Shown in pieces: positions 7,707 to 17,358 of a DNA stretch of 64,000 bases. The position numbers and the translations under genes were made by a program. This DNA comes from CADEDH01 sp965262175 (GTDB taxonomy: Bacteria; Actinomycetota; Acidimicrobiia; Acidimicrobiales; SZUA-35). Position 1 is the first letter of the stretch; every line of letters begins with the position of its first letter. The stretch spans positions 248,001-312,000 of the forward strand of contig CBDHES010000002.1 of assembly GCA_965262175.1 (NCBI GenBank). Reading direction: 5' to 3'. The notes below the pieces were generated by a model that did no database searches, was not told the origin of the DNA, and saw only the letters and a program-made list of their open reading frames with translations.

Positions 7707-8458
7707 GCACCGTCGACGCCGCTCCCAGGATCGAGGTTCGGCGGGCCGCCGACCGGTTCCACACCCAGCTCGGCTGGCTCGACAGCTGGCACAGCTTCAG
7801 CTTCGGCCACCACTACGACCCGGCCGAGACCGGCCATGGTCTCCTGATCGTCTCCAACGACGACCGGGTCGCCCCCGGTGGCGGCTTCGGGACCCACGGC
7901 CATCGCGACATGGAGATCGTGACCTGGGTCCTCGATGGCCGGTTGGAGCACCGGGACTCCGAGGGGAACCATGGGGTCCTCCACCCCGGCCTCGTCCAGC
8001 GGATGTCGGCCGGGACCGGCATCCGCCACTCGGAGATGAACCACAGCGCCACCGAGCCGGTCCACTTCGTCCAGATGTGGGTCGTACCCGGCGAAGGCGG
8101 GCTCCCGCCGAGCTACGAGCAGCTCGACGTGACCGACGCGCTGGCTGGCGGCGATCTCGTCGCCGTGGCGTCGGGCAACCCGACCGACGGGGCCATCGCC
8201 ATCAACCAGCCGGGAGCGACGATGTCGGTCGCCCGTCCCCCGGCCGGCCGCTCGGTCACCGTCCCCGGCGGCCCCTACGTCCACCTCTTCGTCTCCCGGG
8301 GCTCGCTCCACCTCGACGGCACCGGCGCCGAGAGCGACCCGCTGACCCTCACCGCCGGCGACGCCGCACGGGCCACCGGTGCCGGGCCCCTGTCGGTCAC
8401 CGCCACCGAAGCCAGCGAGATCATCGTGTGGACCTCGGACCGCATGGCGTCGCGCTGA
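7703..8458 (+). CDS. Pirin family protein
   Basis: Bicupin pirin homologue of 251 residues. The metal-binding ligands of the N-terminal cupin are present: His65 and His67 (THGHRDME), His109 and Glu111 (GIRHSEM). Bacterial pirins have been linked to quercetinase-like dioxygenase activity or to metabolic regulation; neither can be inferred here. The start overlaps the yceI stop by four bases, indicating translational coupling. The pairing of a MarR regulator, YceI and pirin suggests a response to a lipophilic or quinone-like stress compound (inference). Confidence 0.93.
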   Translation: MSTVDAAPRIEVRRAADRFHTQLGWLDSWHSFSFGHHYDPAETGHGLLIVSNDDRVAPGGGFGTHGHRDMEIVTWVLDGRLEHRDSEGNHGVLHPGLVQRMSAGTGIRHSEMNHSATEPVHFVQMWVVPGEGGLPPSYEQLDVTDALAGGDLVAVASGNPTDGAIAINQPGATMSVARPPAGRSVTVPGGPYVHLFVSRGSLHLDGTGAESDPLTLTAGDAARATGAGPLSVTATEASEIIVWTSDRMASR

Positions 8459-8486
8459 CGGCGGCCCCGACCGGGGGCACGACCCC

Positions 8487-8492
8487 TATCGT
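8487..8492 (+). promoter_or_regulatory. Leaderless-type -10 box (TATCGT)
   Basis: TATCGT followed by seven bases and the ATG at 8500. It overlaps an alternative in-frame GTG at 8491 and so argues for the ATG start. Confidence 0.5.
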
Positions 8493-8499
8493 GGTCACC

Positions 8500-9843
8500 A
8501 TGGTCGCACGGGAGCGGTTCGTACCCCAGCGGACGGGGCAGCTCATCACCGATCTGGCCGGCGTCGCCTGGGACGACCCAGCCGACGCCGGCCGGTTTCG
8601 GGCCTTCGGCCGCCTCGTGGCAGCCCTGTACCACTTCGAGTTCCACGATCGCTCCCAGACGCTGGTCGACGCGTGGGAGGCCAGCGTCGACGGCACCGAC
8701 CCGGACGCTGCCTCGGACCTCACCGCCCAGCTGAGCGGCCTCCTCGATGCGGCCAACTACACCCCGGTGTCGATGGCCGAGCTCGACGAGGCGATGGCGC
8801 GAGAGTCGCTGATCCCCCTCCGGTTCGAGGTCGATCTCGGCGACTACGACGAGGTCCTCATCTACCGTCGGGGCAGCCATCAACGGACGGTCGAGATCCC
8901 GAAGTGGCGGGGCCTCCGGACCGAGGAGAAGACGATCACGGTCGACGAACGGGTGATCGTCCACACCCGGGTCAAGCCCCAGTCGTGGTTCGACGATCAG
9001 AAGATCGACCCCGCCGACCGCAACCTCGTCCCCGGCCACGTGTCGCTCAAGCTGTTCCAGAACGTGCCCCGGGCCGACATCGAGATGCTCCTCCCGTCGA
9101 CCCAGGTCCGGTTCCGGACCATCGACACCCTGACCGTGGCCGTCCCCGCCGTGGCCTCGGGGGTGGTGGTGCTGGCGACGAAGCTCGGTCCGACCCTGGC
9201 CCTCATGTTCCTGCTGATCTTGGCGTGGCTCGGCATCCGTGACCAGGCCCCCGACCTCGACCAGGCAGCGTTGGTGGTGCTGTTCGGCGGAGCGCTCACG
9301 TTGGGCGGGTTCTTCTTCCGCCAGTGGAACAAGCTCAAGAACCGGCGGGTCGCCTACCTCAAGACCCTGTCGGAGAACCTCTACTTCCGGACGCTGGCCG
9401 ATGGTCCGGGTGTGGTCCACACGTTGTTGTCGACCGCAGAGCAACAGGAAGTCGTCGAGGTGCTGTTGAGCTACCGGTTCGCCCTCCGCCACCCGTTGGG
9501 CACGACCCCGGCCATCCTCGACCGGGAGATCGAGGAGTGGCTCGCCACCGCCTGCGAGGGCGCCATCGACTTCGAGATCGGCGACGCCCTCGACAAGCTA
9601 CGACGACTGGCCGTCGTCGACGGCAAGCGGATGATCCGCCCGATCCCGCTCGACGACGCCCTGTCGCACCTCGACCGACGGTGGGACGACCTGTTTCGCT
9701 ACCAACCCGATGAGCTCGTCGACGGCAACGGGCACGGTGCCGAGGATCGGTCGAGCCTCGTGCAGCTCCGCCGGGTGGTCGACCGGTTCACCGGTCGTGT
9801 CGGCGATCGGCTCCTCCGACGGGAGGAGCCGATCGGGTCGTGA
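8500..9843 (+). CDS. DUF3754 (TMEM143-like) membrane protein
   Basis: A 447-residue protein matching the DUF3754/TMEM143 family: a soluble N-terminal half with FEVDLGDYDEVLIYRRG and a VIVHTRVKPQ block, the phrase SLKLFQNVPRADIEMLLP, two hydrophobic stretches at about residues 215-270, then the conserved NRRVAYLKTLSENLYFRTL. It should sit in the cytoplasmic membrane with both ends inside. Its function is not known in bacteria or mitochondria. A leaderless-type -10 box places its start at ATG 8500, so it likely has its own promoter despite following pirin closely. Confidence 0.85.
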   Translation: MVARERFVPQRTGQLITDLAGVAWDDPADAGRFRAFGRLVAALYHFEFHDRSQTLVDAWEASVDGTDPDAASDLTAQLSGLLDAANYTPVSMAELDEAMARESLIPLRFEVDLGDYDEVLIYRRGSHQRTVEIPKWRGLRTEEKTITVDERVIVHTRVKPQSWFDDQKIDPADRNLVPGHVSLKLFQNVPRADIEMLLPSTQVRFRTIDTLTVAVPAVASGVVVLATKLGPTLALMFLLILAWLGIRDQAPDLDQAALVVLFGGALTLGGFFFRQWNKLKNRRVAYLKTLSENLYFRTLADGPGVVHTLLSTAEQQEVVEVLLSYRFALRHPLGTTPAILDREIEEWLATACEGAIDFEIGDALDKLRRLAVVDGKRMIRPIPLDDALSHLDRRWDDLFRYQPDELVDGNGHGAEDRSSLVQLRRVVDRFTGRVGDRLLRREEPIGS

Positions 9844-9884
9844 CGCTCAGGCGCCGTCGGCCAAGGGGTTCGGCCCGGATCAGG

Positions 9885-11090
9885 TCAGGTCTTGGCCGCC
9901 GACGGAATACGGCGTCGGACCGTGGCGGCGAGCTCATCGAGGGGCAGGATCTCGGCCGCCAGATCGTGCTTCGCCACCGAGCCCGGCATGCCCCACACGA
10001 CGCTGGTCGCCTCGTCCTGAATCACGACCTCGCCCCCCTTGTCGACGATCGCCCGGGCTCCATCGGTCCCGTCGCGGCCCATCCCGGTCAGGACCACACC
10101 GAGGACTCGGCCGTTGCATGCCTCGGCCGCTGATTCGAACATCGGGTCGGCCGACGGCCGGACGTACTGCACCTTGGGACCGGAGTTGAGCGACGCGACC
10201 AGGTTGGGCCCGCTCGACTGCACCAGGAGGTGGAAGCCGCCGGGAGCGATGCGGACCTTGCCACCGACCAGGTGCTCGCCGTCGGTCGCTTCGGCCACGT
10301 CGAGGCCGCTGGACTCGCTGAGCCGCAACGCCAGCTGCTGGGTGAAGCTGGCCGGGATGTGTTGCACGATCACGACCGGCACGTCGAGCGGGCCGAGCCC
10401 GGTCAGGAAGGTGCTGAGCGCCCCCGGCCCGCCCGTCGAGCTGGCGATGGCCAGGATCTGGGGTGTCGACGTCCCGGCTCGTCGTCGTGGTGCCGGCGCG
10501 GTGACCTGGGGCCGATCCCGGGTCGGCGGCGGATCGAAGGTGCGCTTCGGTTCGGCCCGGCGGGCTGCCGGTCGGTTCGATCCCCCCGCATTGCCGCCGG
10601 CGGTCGGCGAGACGACCGTTCCCTCCGCGGTGCGGCGCAGGCGACGGCGGGCCGGTACGCCCTTGCGCCGCTCGACCGCCCCGTCGTCGGCCAGGCCGGT
10701 CAGGGCGAGGGCGACGGGCACCACGGTGTAGGTCATCTGGGTCTTGGCGGTCGAGGCATCGGCGGTCTGAGGCTTGAGGATGCACTCGGCGGCACCGGCC
10801 ATCAGGGCCTGAACCGATGCCGAGGAGCCGGTCGCGGTCAGCGAGCTGAAGATCAGCACCGGCAGGTCGGGCCACCGCTGCTTGATGATCCGGAGCGCGG
10901 TCTGGCCGTCCATGACCGGCATCTCGAGATCGAGCAGGACCAGGTCGATCGGCCGCCGCTCGAGGACGGCGATCGCCTCCTCGCCATTGGCGGCCTCGGC
11001 CACCGTCTTCAGCCGGGGCTCGGAGCTTAGGGCATCCCGGAGGATGCGGCGGAGGGTAGACGAATCGTCGACGATCAGGACATCGGCCAT
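9885..11090 (-). CDS. cheB: Chemotaxis response regulator protein-glutamate methylesterase
   Basis: CheB of 401 residues: receiver domain (VLIVDDSS, phosphoacceptor Asp in LDLEMPVMDG, Lys in LKPQ), a long Arg/Pro-rich linker of about 70 residues, then the methylesterase domain with catalytic Ser (ASSTGGP), His (VQHIP) and Asp (MGRDG). It removes methyl groups from, and deamidates, receptor glutamates when phosphorylated by CheA. It is the last gene of the minus-strand chemosensory operon, overlapping the upstream receptor by 16 bases. No cheR lies in this cluster; the one at 24235 may serve both. Confidence 0.95.
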   Translation of the reverse strand: MADVLIVDDSSTLRRILRDALSSEPRLKTVAEAANGEEAIAVLERRPIDLVLLDLEMPVMDGQTALRIIKQRWPDLPVLIFSSLTATGSSASVQALMAGAAECILKPQTADASTAKTQMTYTVVPVALALTGLADDGAVERRKGVPARRRLRRTAEGTVVSPTAGGNAGGSNRPAARRAEPKRTFDPPPTRDRPQVTAPAPRRRAGTSTPQILAIASSTGGPGALSTFLTGLGPLDVPVVIVQHIPASFTQQLALRLSESSGLDVAEATDGEHLVGGKVRIAPGGFHLLVQSSGPNLVASLNSGPKVQYVRPSADPMFESAAEACNGRVLGVVLTGMGRDGTDGARAIVDKGGEVVIQDEATSVVWGMPGSVAKHDLAAEILPLDELAATVRRRIPSAAKT

Positions 11091-12592
11091 GGGGACTCCT
11101 CGGTTCCGTGACCGGCCGGTGCCAGGTCCACGTTGGATCGATCGGGGTCGTGGTCGGTCGAGCCGATCACGGTGTGATGGAGGTCGGTCGAGACGCCGGC
11201 CAACCGGCGGGTCCGGTTGCGGGACTCCTCGACCAGTTCCTGGAGCGCCCCCGAGCCGGCCCGTAGTCCATCGGACCGGTCGGCCAGGTGCTCGATGCTC
11301 TGGGTGACCACGCTCGCGGTGGCGCTCATCTGGGTGGTGACGACGGCCTGTTCCTCGACCGAGGCGGCGACGGAGTTCTGGATGGCGGCGATCTCGCCGA
11401 TGATCTCCTGGATGCCGGCGATGGCGTCGACCGACTCGCCGGTGTCGTTCTGGATACTGGAGATCAGCTCGGCGATCTGGTCGGTGGCGGCCGAGGTCTG
11501 CTTGGCCAACTCCTTCACCTCGTTGGCCACCACCGCGAACCCCTTCCCCGACTCACCGGCCCGAGCCGCCTCGATCGTGGCGTTCAACGCCAACAGGTTC
11601 GTCTGCTTGGCGATCGACGTGATCACCTCGATCACCTGCCCGATCTCGGCGCTGGAGTTCCCGAGGTTGGCCACGGTGGCGTTGGTCGTCTCGGCCCGGG
11701 CCACGGCATCGGCGGCCACGGTCGAGGCGGTACTGGAGCTCGACGAGATCTCGTTGATCGCCCCCGCCAGCTCCTGGATCGACCCCGAGATCGAGGTGAT
11801 GTCGGTGTTGGCCTTGCGGCAAGCTTCGGCGATCCCGTCCAGCTCCTTGGTGGCCGACCCGAGGTGGGTCTCCAGTGCCTCGTCGGCCCCCCGGGCCCGC
11901 ACCCGGGCATCGTCGAGGGCGTCGATGCTCCCCGAGATCCGGCGGAGGATCAGCCGGCTCAGCATGGCGATGCCGGCCATCAGCATCACCACGTTGATCA
12001 CCCCGACGATGAGTACGGTCATCTCGGCGGCACCGATCGCCGTCTCGACGTCGTGCTCCCGATCGGCGGTGGTCGCCTGAAGCTCACCGATCGCACCCCG
12101 GAGGGTGGCGATGTTCCGTTCCGACAGCACCGCCAGATCGGCGTAGGCGTCGGCCGTCGCCTGTTGGTCGCCGGCCGCCACGGCCGGGACCAGCACCTCC
12201 TCGATCGCCGATCGGAACGCCGGTTCCTGTTCGGCCAGCCCTGCGGCGAGGTTGACCTCAGCCGGTTGGTCGGCTTCGGCGGCGAAGCGATCGAGGGCTG
12301 CGGTCGTGGCGGTCGCCAGCTCGAGGAGCGATGCTTCGGTCTCCGCGGTTCCGAGCACGGCGTGCCGGCCGACCGCCCGTCCAAGCCGGACGTACTCGGC
12401 CTCGAGCTCCTCCGCCTCGGCCGCCGCGCCAGCCGCCCCGGCGGTGGCGAGGTGGGCCTCGCGGATGGCGTCGACCCGCTGGTAGGCGAGGAGGATGCTG
12501 ACGGCGATGGTGACCGTGAACGTGAGGGCGCCCAGCCGAAGGAGGCCCCGTACGCTCCCCAACCGACCGAGGGAGGGCACCCGTCCGATCAC
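11075..12592 (-). CDS. Methyl-accepting chemotaxis protein
   Basis: Receptor of 505 residues: TM1 at about 17-37, a mostly helical periplasmic region of about 150 residues rich in Ala and Glu (four-helix-bundle type), TM2 at about 190-215 (LIVGVINVVMLMAGIAML), then the signalling helices. The tip reads AKQTNLLALNATIEAARAG, the canonical CheA/CheW contact. There is no C-terminal pentapeptide tether for CheR. The GTG start overlaps the stop of the preceding receptor (GTGA). About 218 bases around the tip are nearly identical, including silent positions, to the next receptor gene. Confidence 0.94.
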   Translation of the reverse strand: MIGRVPSLGRLGSVRGLLRLGALTFTVTIAVSILLAYQRVDAIREAHLATAGAAGAAAEAEELEAEYVRLGRAVGRHAVLGTAETEASLLELATATTAALDRFAAEADQPAEVNLAAGLAEQEPAFRSAIEEVLVPAVAAGDQQATADAYADLAVLSERNIATLRGAIGELQATTADREHDVETAIGAAEMTVLIVGVINVVMLMAGIAMLSRLILRRISGSIDALDDARVRARGADEALETHLGSATKELDGIAEACRKANTDITSISGSIQELAGAINEISSSSSTASTVAADAVARAETTNATVANLGNSSAEIGQVIEVITSIAKQTNLLALNATIEAARAGESGKGFAVVANEVKELAKQTSAATDQIAELISSIQNDTGESVDAIAGIQEIIGEIAAIQNSVAASVEEQAVVTTQMSATASVVTQSIEHLADRSDGLRAGSGALQELVEESRNRTRRLAGVSTDLHHTVIGSTDHDPDRSNVDLAPAGHGTEESPWPMS

Positions 12593-13104
12593 CTCTCCCC
12601 TACCTCCGAACCAGCCTGGTGGCCGACGAGGGCCCGCAGGTCACCGGTGACCTCACGGAGACCGATCGTGGCCTCCTTGGTGGAGGCGAGCTGCTCGGTT
12701 GCCGCGTCGGTGGTCCGCGAGAGCTGGTCGAAGGTGTTGCTGAGCGAGAGGGTCCACCCGATGGCACTCCGGACGCTGTCATCGATCGCCGAGGTGGTGG
12801 CGGTCTGCTGGGTGACGGCGTCGGCGATCAGCGCCTGGAACTCGGCGATCTCGTCGATGACGGTGGTGATGTCCTCGATCGCGGTCACCGACTCGCCGGT
12901 GTCGTTCTGGATGGCGAGGACCTTGTCGGCGATCTGGTCGGTGGCGGCCGAGGTCTGCTTGGCCAACTCCTTCACCTCGTTGGCCACAACCGCGAACCCC
13001 TTCCCCGACTCACCGGCCCGAGCCGCCTCGATCGTGGCGTTCAACGCCAACAGGTTCGTCTGCTTGGCGATCGACGTGATCACCTCGATCACCTGCCCGA
13101 TCTC
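11430..13104. repeat. Near-identical tract shared by two receptor genes (11430-11647 and 12887-13104)
   Basis: The two receptor genes align at a constant offset of 1457 bases from 11430 to 11647. The last 179 bases (11469-11647 against 12926-13104) differ at a single position that I could find, silent sites included, while the rest of the two genes has diverged widely. This points to gene conversion or a recent partial duplication. Confidence 0.85.
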
Positions 13105-14238
13105 CTCCGACGACTCGCCGAGCTTGGCCACCGTGGCATTGGTCGCCTTGGTCTTCTCAGCGGCCGTCATCGCCACCGACGAGGCCTGGTTGGCGTGGTG
13201 CTCGACCTGGGCGATCGACTCGGTGAACCCCTTGGTGGCCGAGTCGACGACCGCGATGTCTCGATTGAGGCTCTGGACCAGCTCCGACACGGCCGACACC
13301 TGGTCGATGGTGCTCCCGGTCACGTGGCGGAGCTGCCCCGAGGCGTTCTCCATGGCGTGCGACGCCGCCTCGATCGAGTTGGCGCTCCGACCGACGGTCT
13401 TGCCGATGGTCCGAGCGACGAACCAGCTGGCCAGGAGGCTGAGGATCGTCCCCGTGATCAGGGCGACGGCGACGGTCGACACCGAGCTCTGGGCGTTGTT
13501 GTCCAGCCGATCGAGGAGATCGGCGGTGTAGGCCTCGTAGAACTGCTCCTCGAGGACGTCGACCTTGTCGCGCATGTCCTCGAAGGCGGCCCGGGTGACG
13601 ATGAGCTGGGCTTCGGCCTCGCCCGAGAGGTTGGTCGCCTGTTGGACCTGGGTCGGGCTCGCACCAGGGGCCAGTGAGGCCTCGACGGCCTCGACCGCCG
13701 ACAGCGACAGCGCGTCGTACGCCGACGCCTCGCTCAACCATGTCTCCCGGAGGGTGATGAACGCCGAGGAGAGCTCCTCCTCGCCCTCGAGCCCGAGCGA
13801 CAGGTCGAGGAACTGGTCGAAGCGGTCGCCCGTCTGGGCCGAGTTCTCGTCGAACGACGCCAGGTACTCGTCCCGCCGGTCTCCGGCCGGCGTCTGCCCT
13901 GCTCGTTCGAGCGCCAGCTGGGCCTGGTAGGCGTCCCGGTCGACGTTGAGGAGGAGAAGGGTGGCCGGCACGCCGTTGAACGACACGATGCCGACGTCGT
14001 TCACGACCCGGCTGGCGGCCCGGACCGCCACGACGGCGACGCCGACCAGCGGCACGAGCGACAGGGCAACGAGGACGAACATCCACCGCCCGACCGTCAT
14101 CCGCGGGCCCGATCGAGCTGCCTGGGCGCCCGGGGGCGGTCCTCCGGTCCCGGGGCCGGGGCCGGGGGTTGGGGCTGCTGGCGCGGGGGCCGGGACCGGT
14201 TCGGTCTCCGGCTCCCCGATGGGTCCGTGGACAGTCAT
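12589..14238 (-). CDS. Methyl-accepting chemotaxis protein with proline-rich N-terminus
   Basis: Receptor of 549 residues. It begins with an unusual cytoplasmic tail of about 45 residues made of Pro, Ala and Gly, then TM1 (about 52-72), a helical periplasmic region of about 170 residues, TM2 (SVSTVAVALITGTILSLLASW), a HAMP-like linker and the signalling domain with the same tip sequence as the following receptor. The start overlaps the cheW stop (ATGA). The ATG at 14236-14238 is chosen because longer readings run into cheW. Ligand unknown. Confidence 0.92.
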   Translation of the reverse strand: MTVHGPIGEPETEPVPAPAPAAPTPGPGPGTGGPPPGAQAARSGPRMTVGRWMFVLVALSLVPLVGVAVVAVRAASRVVNDVGIVSFNGVPATLLLLNVDRDAYQAQLALERAGQTPAGDRRDEYLASFDENSAQTGDRFDQFLDLSLGLEGEEELSSAFITLRETWLSEASAYDALSLSAVEAVEASLAPGASPTQVQQATNLSGEAEAQLIVTRAAFEDMRDKVDVLEEQFYEAYTADLLDRLDNNAQSSVSTVAVALITGTILSLLASWFVARTIGKTVGRSANSIEAASHAMENASGQLRHVTGSTIDQVSAVSELVQSLNRDIAVVDSATKGFTESIAQVEHHANQASSVAMTAAEKTKATNATVAKLGESSEEIGQVIEVITSIAKQTNLLALNATIEAARAGESGKGFAVVANEVKELAKQTSAATDQIADKVLAIQNDTGESVTAIEDITTVIDEIAEFQALIADAVTQQTATTSAIDDSVRSAIGWTLSLSNTFDQLSRTTDAATEQLASTKEATIGLREVTGDLRALVGHQAGSEVGER

Positions 14239-14717
14239 CGAGTCCCCTCCTGGGTCAGGCGCGACGAGCGCCGTTCGTTGCTCGTGGCGATCGTCTTCTC
14301 GAGGTCGATCGTGAGGAGTAGATCGTCCGAGAGCTTGTAGGCACCGGTGAGCAGCTCTCGGACCGGACCCTCGACGTTGTCGGGAGGCGGTTCGAAGCTG
14401 GCCCGGTCGACCTCGATCACGTCGCCGACCTCGTCGACGAGGAGGCTGACCGCCTCCCCCCGGTATCGGACCACGACGTGGATCAGTTCGGAGTTGGGCG
14501 ACGGCTCGACTCCCAACCGGACCCGGAGGTCGATCGTGGTGGCGATCTGGCCCCGGAGGTTGATCAGCCCGGTGATCGCCTCGGCGGTCCGAGGAATCGT
14601 GGTGTGGCCGGTGTGGTAGAGGACCTCTTGGATGCTCAGCACCTCGATGCCGATCAGCAGGGCGCCGACCCGGCACGTGCAAAGCTGGCGGGCTGCGATC
14701 TCGTTGGCCGTGCTCAT
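14235..14717 (-). CDS. cheW: Chemotaxis coupling protein CheW
   Basis: CheW adaptor of 160 residues linking receptors to CheA. The SH3-like pattern is complete: CRVGALLIGIEVLSIQEVL, the TGLINLRGQIATTIDLR core and LLVDEVGDVIEV. Its start overlaps the cheA stop by four bases, and its stop overlaps the receptor start, so cheA, cheW and the receptors are translationally coupled. It is paralogous to the CheW at 22309. Confidence 0.96.
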   Translation of the reverse strand: MSTANEIAARQLCTCRVGALLIGIEVLSIQEVLYHTGHTTIPRTAEAITGLINLRGQIATTIDLRVRLGVEPSPNSELIHVVVRYRGEAVSLLVDEVGDVIEVDRASFEPPPDNVEGPVRELLTGAYKLSDDLLLTIDLEKTIATSNERRSSRLTQEGTR

Positions 14718-17209
14718 GACAGCTCTCCGATCCGGAACTCGTGTTCCAACATCTCCAGGCTCGGTAGGCGGGAGACGTCGACCATCTCGGTCACCCGGCC
14801 CTGGATGATCAGGTTCCCGGTGGCCGTCTGCTCGGTCTGGTGGTAGTCGACGATGTCGATCATCTCGTCGATGACCAGCCCGACGTCTCGCCCGCTGTGG
14901 CGATAGACCACGACGCTGACCCGTTCGCGGTCGTCGGCTCCGTAGGTGGTGCCGTAGCCGAGCTCGCTGGCCAGATCGAGGAGCGGCATGATCTCCGACC
15001 GGTACTGCACGACCTGGCGATGTCCCGACATCTCGAGGGCCCCGGACTCGAACTCGTCCAGGCGTTCGACCTCGGACAGGGCGATGGCGACCTGCCGTTC
15101 GCCGCCCATGCTGAGGAGCAGGAGCGGCTCGCTCGTCCCCTCACCGGCCGCCCGCACCTCGTCGGCCCGGCTCCGCTCACTCGGGCCGTCGCCCCGGCCG
15201 TTGAAGACGTGTGCATCCTGGCCCAGCCCGACGACGTCGAGGATCAGGGCCACCTGGCCGTCGCCGAGGATCGTCGCCCCGGAGAACATCTCGACCCCGT
15301 GGACGACCTCCCCGAGCGGCTTGACGACGATCTCCTGGGTCTCGACGATCTCGTCGACCAGCAGGCTGAACTGGCCTCCATCGGCCGTCAGCACCACCAT
15401 GTCGCCGACCATCCCGTCACGACCATCCTCCTCCAGGACCTTCCGGAGGTCGACGACCGGGAGCAGGCGGTCCCGGAGCCGGATGACCGGAGCATCGTGG
15501 ATGAACTCGACGGCATGGCCGTTCTCGGTGCCGTCCACGCTGACCAGCTCGACCAGGCTCCGCTGAGGGATGGCGTACCGGCGGCCGGCGCACAGGATCA
15601 CCAACGCCGGCACGATCGCCAGAGTCAGGGGAATCTCGATCCGGAACGTGGTCCCCGCTCCCCGCTCGGTCTTGATCTCGACCGACCCACCGATCTTCTC
15701 GATGTTGGTCCGGACGACGTCCATCCCGACGCCCCGGCCCGACACGGTGGTCACCTTGTCGGCGGTCGAGAAGCCGGGCAGGAAGATCAGATTCACCGCC
15801 TCGCCATCGCTCATGGAGGCCAGTGCCTCCCGGGTGACCAGGTTCCGTTCCAGCGCCTTGGCCTTGACCTTGTCCAGGTTGATACCGCCGCCGTCGTCGG
15901 CGATGGTGATGACGACGTGGCCGTCCTGGTGGCTGGCGGCGATTCGCAGCACGCCCTCGGCCGGCTTCCCGGCCGCCTCCCGGACCTCCGGTGGTTCGAT
16001 GCCGTGGTCGACCGTGTTGCGCACGAGGTGGGTCAAGGGGTCCTTGATCGACTCGATGAGGCTCTTGTCGAGCTCGGTCTCCTTGCCCTCCATCTCGAGG
16101 CGGATCTGCTTGCCACACTGGTGAGCCAGATCCCGGACCACGCGGGGGAACTTGTTGAACAGGCCGCCGATCGACTGCATCCGGGTCGTCATGACCTTGT
16201 CCTGCAGCTCCGAGGTCAGCAGGTCGAGACGCTGACTCGAGAGCGCCAGGCCGCCGTCGGTGGTGTCGGTGATGTATTGGAGGATCTCGTTGCGGGTCAG
16301 GACGAGCTCGCCGACGAGGTTCATCAGGTCGTCGAGGAGATCGACGTCGACCCGGATCGTGCTGTCGGCCGCGCTCCGCTTCCCGCCGCTGGGCTGGGCC
16401 TGCTGTTGGGCCTGCTGGTCGAGGGCCGCGTCGAGCTGTTGCTCGCCGACCTCGCCTCCGGCGGTCAGGATCTCGCCGATCGGTCGGCTGTCGCCCAGGC
16501 TCTGCTCGGCGGCGGCGATCTCGACGTCGGTCCGCTCGATCCCATGGTCGGCGACCAGGATGTCGCCCACCCGGTCGGCGGACGACGAGCCGGGCGAGGC
16601 CGCGTCGTCGTCGGTCGATCCGGCCCCTTCGCCGTCATCGGGCTCAGCGGCGGCGCCACCGGACCGGTCCTGCTCGTCGCCCTCGACCGGACCCACGGCC
16701 GCCTCACCGCTCGGACGGACCTCGTCGCCGGACGAGCCCTCGGCGACCGAAGCAGCACCGACGGCAGCCAACTCGGATGCCGCACCGGTCTCGCTATCGA
16801 CGGCCTCATCGTGCGAGGCGTGGTCGGCGTTGGCCAGACGCACCAGCTCGTCGATCAGCTCCCGGACATCGACCCCCTGGTCGACGCCGTCCTCCTCGAT
16901 CCGGGCCAGGTACCGTCGAGTACCGTCGACCGTGCTGAGCAACGCATCGGCGATCTCGACGGTCAGCGACATCTCGCCGTCACGGAGCAGGCTGAGCAGG
17001 TTCTCACCCTTGTGGCACAGCTCCTCCAACCGGGCGAAGCCGAGGAACGCCGAGCTCCCCTTGATCGTGTGCATGACGCGAAAGATCGCCCCGAGCACGT
17101 TCTTGTCGTCCGGTCGCTCTTCGAGAGCTACGAACGACTCGTCGAGGGTGTCGAGCATCTCGTAACTCTCGACGAGGAACTCTTGGACGATCTCCTCGTC
17201 GTAATCCAC
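14714..17209 (-). CDS. cheA: Chemotaxis histidine kinase CheA (minus-strand cluster)
   Basis: CheA of 831 residues. HPt domain first, with phospho-His47 in HTIKGSSAFLGF; an acidic low-complexity linker (about 135-215); a module of two repeats beginning RVGDILV and PIGEILT (about 215-275); dimerisation helices; the HATPase with the N-box HLVRNTVDHGIE and G-boxes DDGGGI and GRGVGMDVV; then two CheW-like domains in tandem. No receiver domain is attached. GTG start at 17209 with GAGGAAG upstream. The tandem CheW ending and repeat module are shared with the other CheA. Confidence 0.95.
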   Translation of the reverse strand: MDYDEEIVQEFLVESYEMLDTLDESFVALEERPDDKNVLGAIFRVMHTIKGSSAFLGFARLEELCHKGENLLSLLRDGEMSLTVEIADALLSTVDGTRRYLARIEEDGVDQGVDVRELIDELVRLANADHASHDEAVDSETGAASELAAVGAASVAEGSSGDEVRPSGEAAVGPVEGDEQDRSGGAAAEPDDGEGAGSTDDDAASPGSSSADRVGDILVADHGIERTDVEIAAAEQSLGDSRPIGEILTAGGEVGEQQLDAALDQQAQQQAQPSGGKRSAADSTIRVDVDLLDDLMNLVGELVLTRNEILQYITDTTDGGLALSSQRLDLLTSELQDKVMTTRMQSIGGLFNKFPRVVRDLAHQCGKQIRLEMEGKETELDKSLIESIKDPLTHLVRNTVDHGIEPPEVREAAGKPAEGVLRIAASHQDGHVVITIADDGGGINLDKVKAKALERNLVTREALASMSDGEAVNLIFLPGFSTADKVTTVSGRGVGMDVVRTNIEKIGGSVEIKTERGAGTTFRIEIPLTLAIVPALVILCAGRRYAIPQRSLVELVSVDGTENGHAVEFIHDAPVIRLRDRLLPVVDLRKVLEEDGRDGMVGDMVVLTADGGQFSLLVDEIVETQEIVVKPLGEVVHGVEMFSGATILGDGQVALILDVVGLGQDAHVFNGRGDGPSERSRADEVRAAGEGTSEPLLLLSMGGERQVAIALSEVERLDEFESGALEMSGHRQVVQYRSEIMPLLDLASELGYGTTYGADDRERVSVVVYRHSGRDVGLVIDEMIDIVDYHQTEQTATGNLIIQGRVTEMVDVSRLPSLEMLEHEFRIGELS

Positions 17210-17358
17210 GCTTCCTCACTCCCAGGGCAACGGCCCGCTGGCGGGCGGACTCCCACGCATCTCACGGTTTCCGTCGGCCCTGGCCCGAGCGACTTGAGCG
17301 CTCGATGACCGCTGTCGCTCAGGATGGGCCGGCCGGCCGGTAGGCCGGGTTGGGCGAC

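Noticed and set aside
9853..9905. Inverted repeat near the cheB end as a terminator
   Set aside because: Arms need a three-base bulge, the loop is long, and one arm lies inside the cheB coding sequence.
14840..17308. Long plus-strand frame opposite cheA
   Set aside because: Shadow of the CheA reading frame; the CheA motifs on the minus strand are complete and the shadow has no recognisable domain.
17287..17320. GAGCGAC/GTCGCTC inverted pair between the HDOD gene and cheA as an operator
   Set aside because: Short arms and a long gap in GC-rich sequence; not better than chance by eye.
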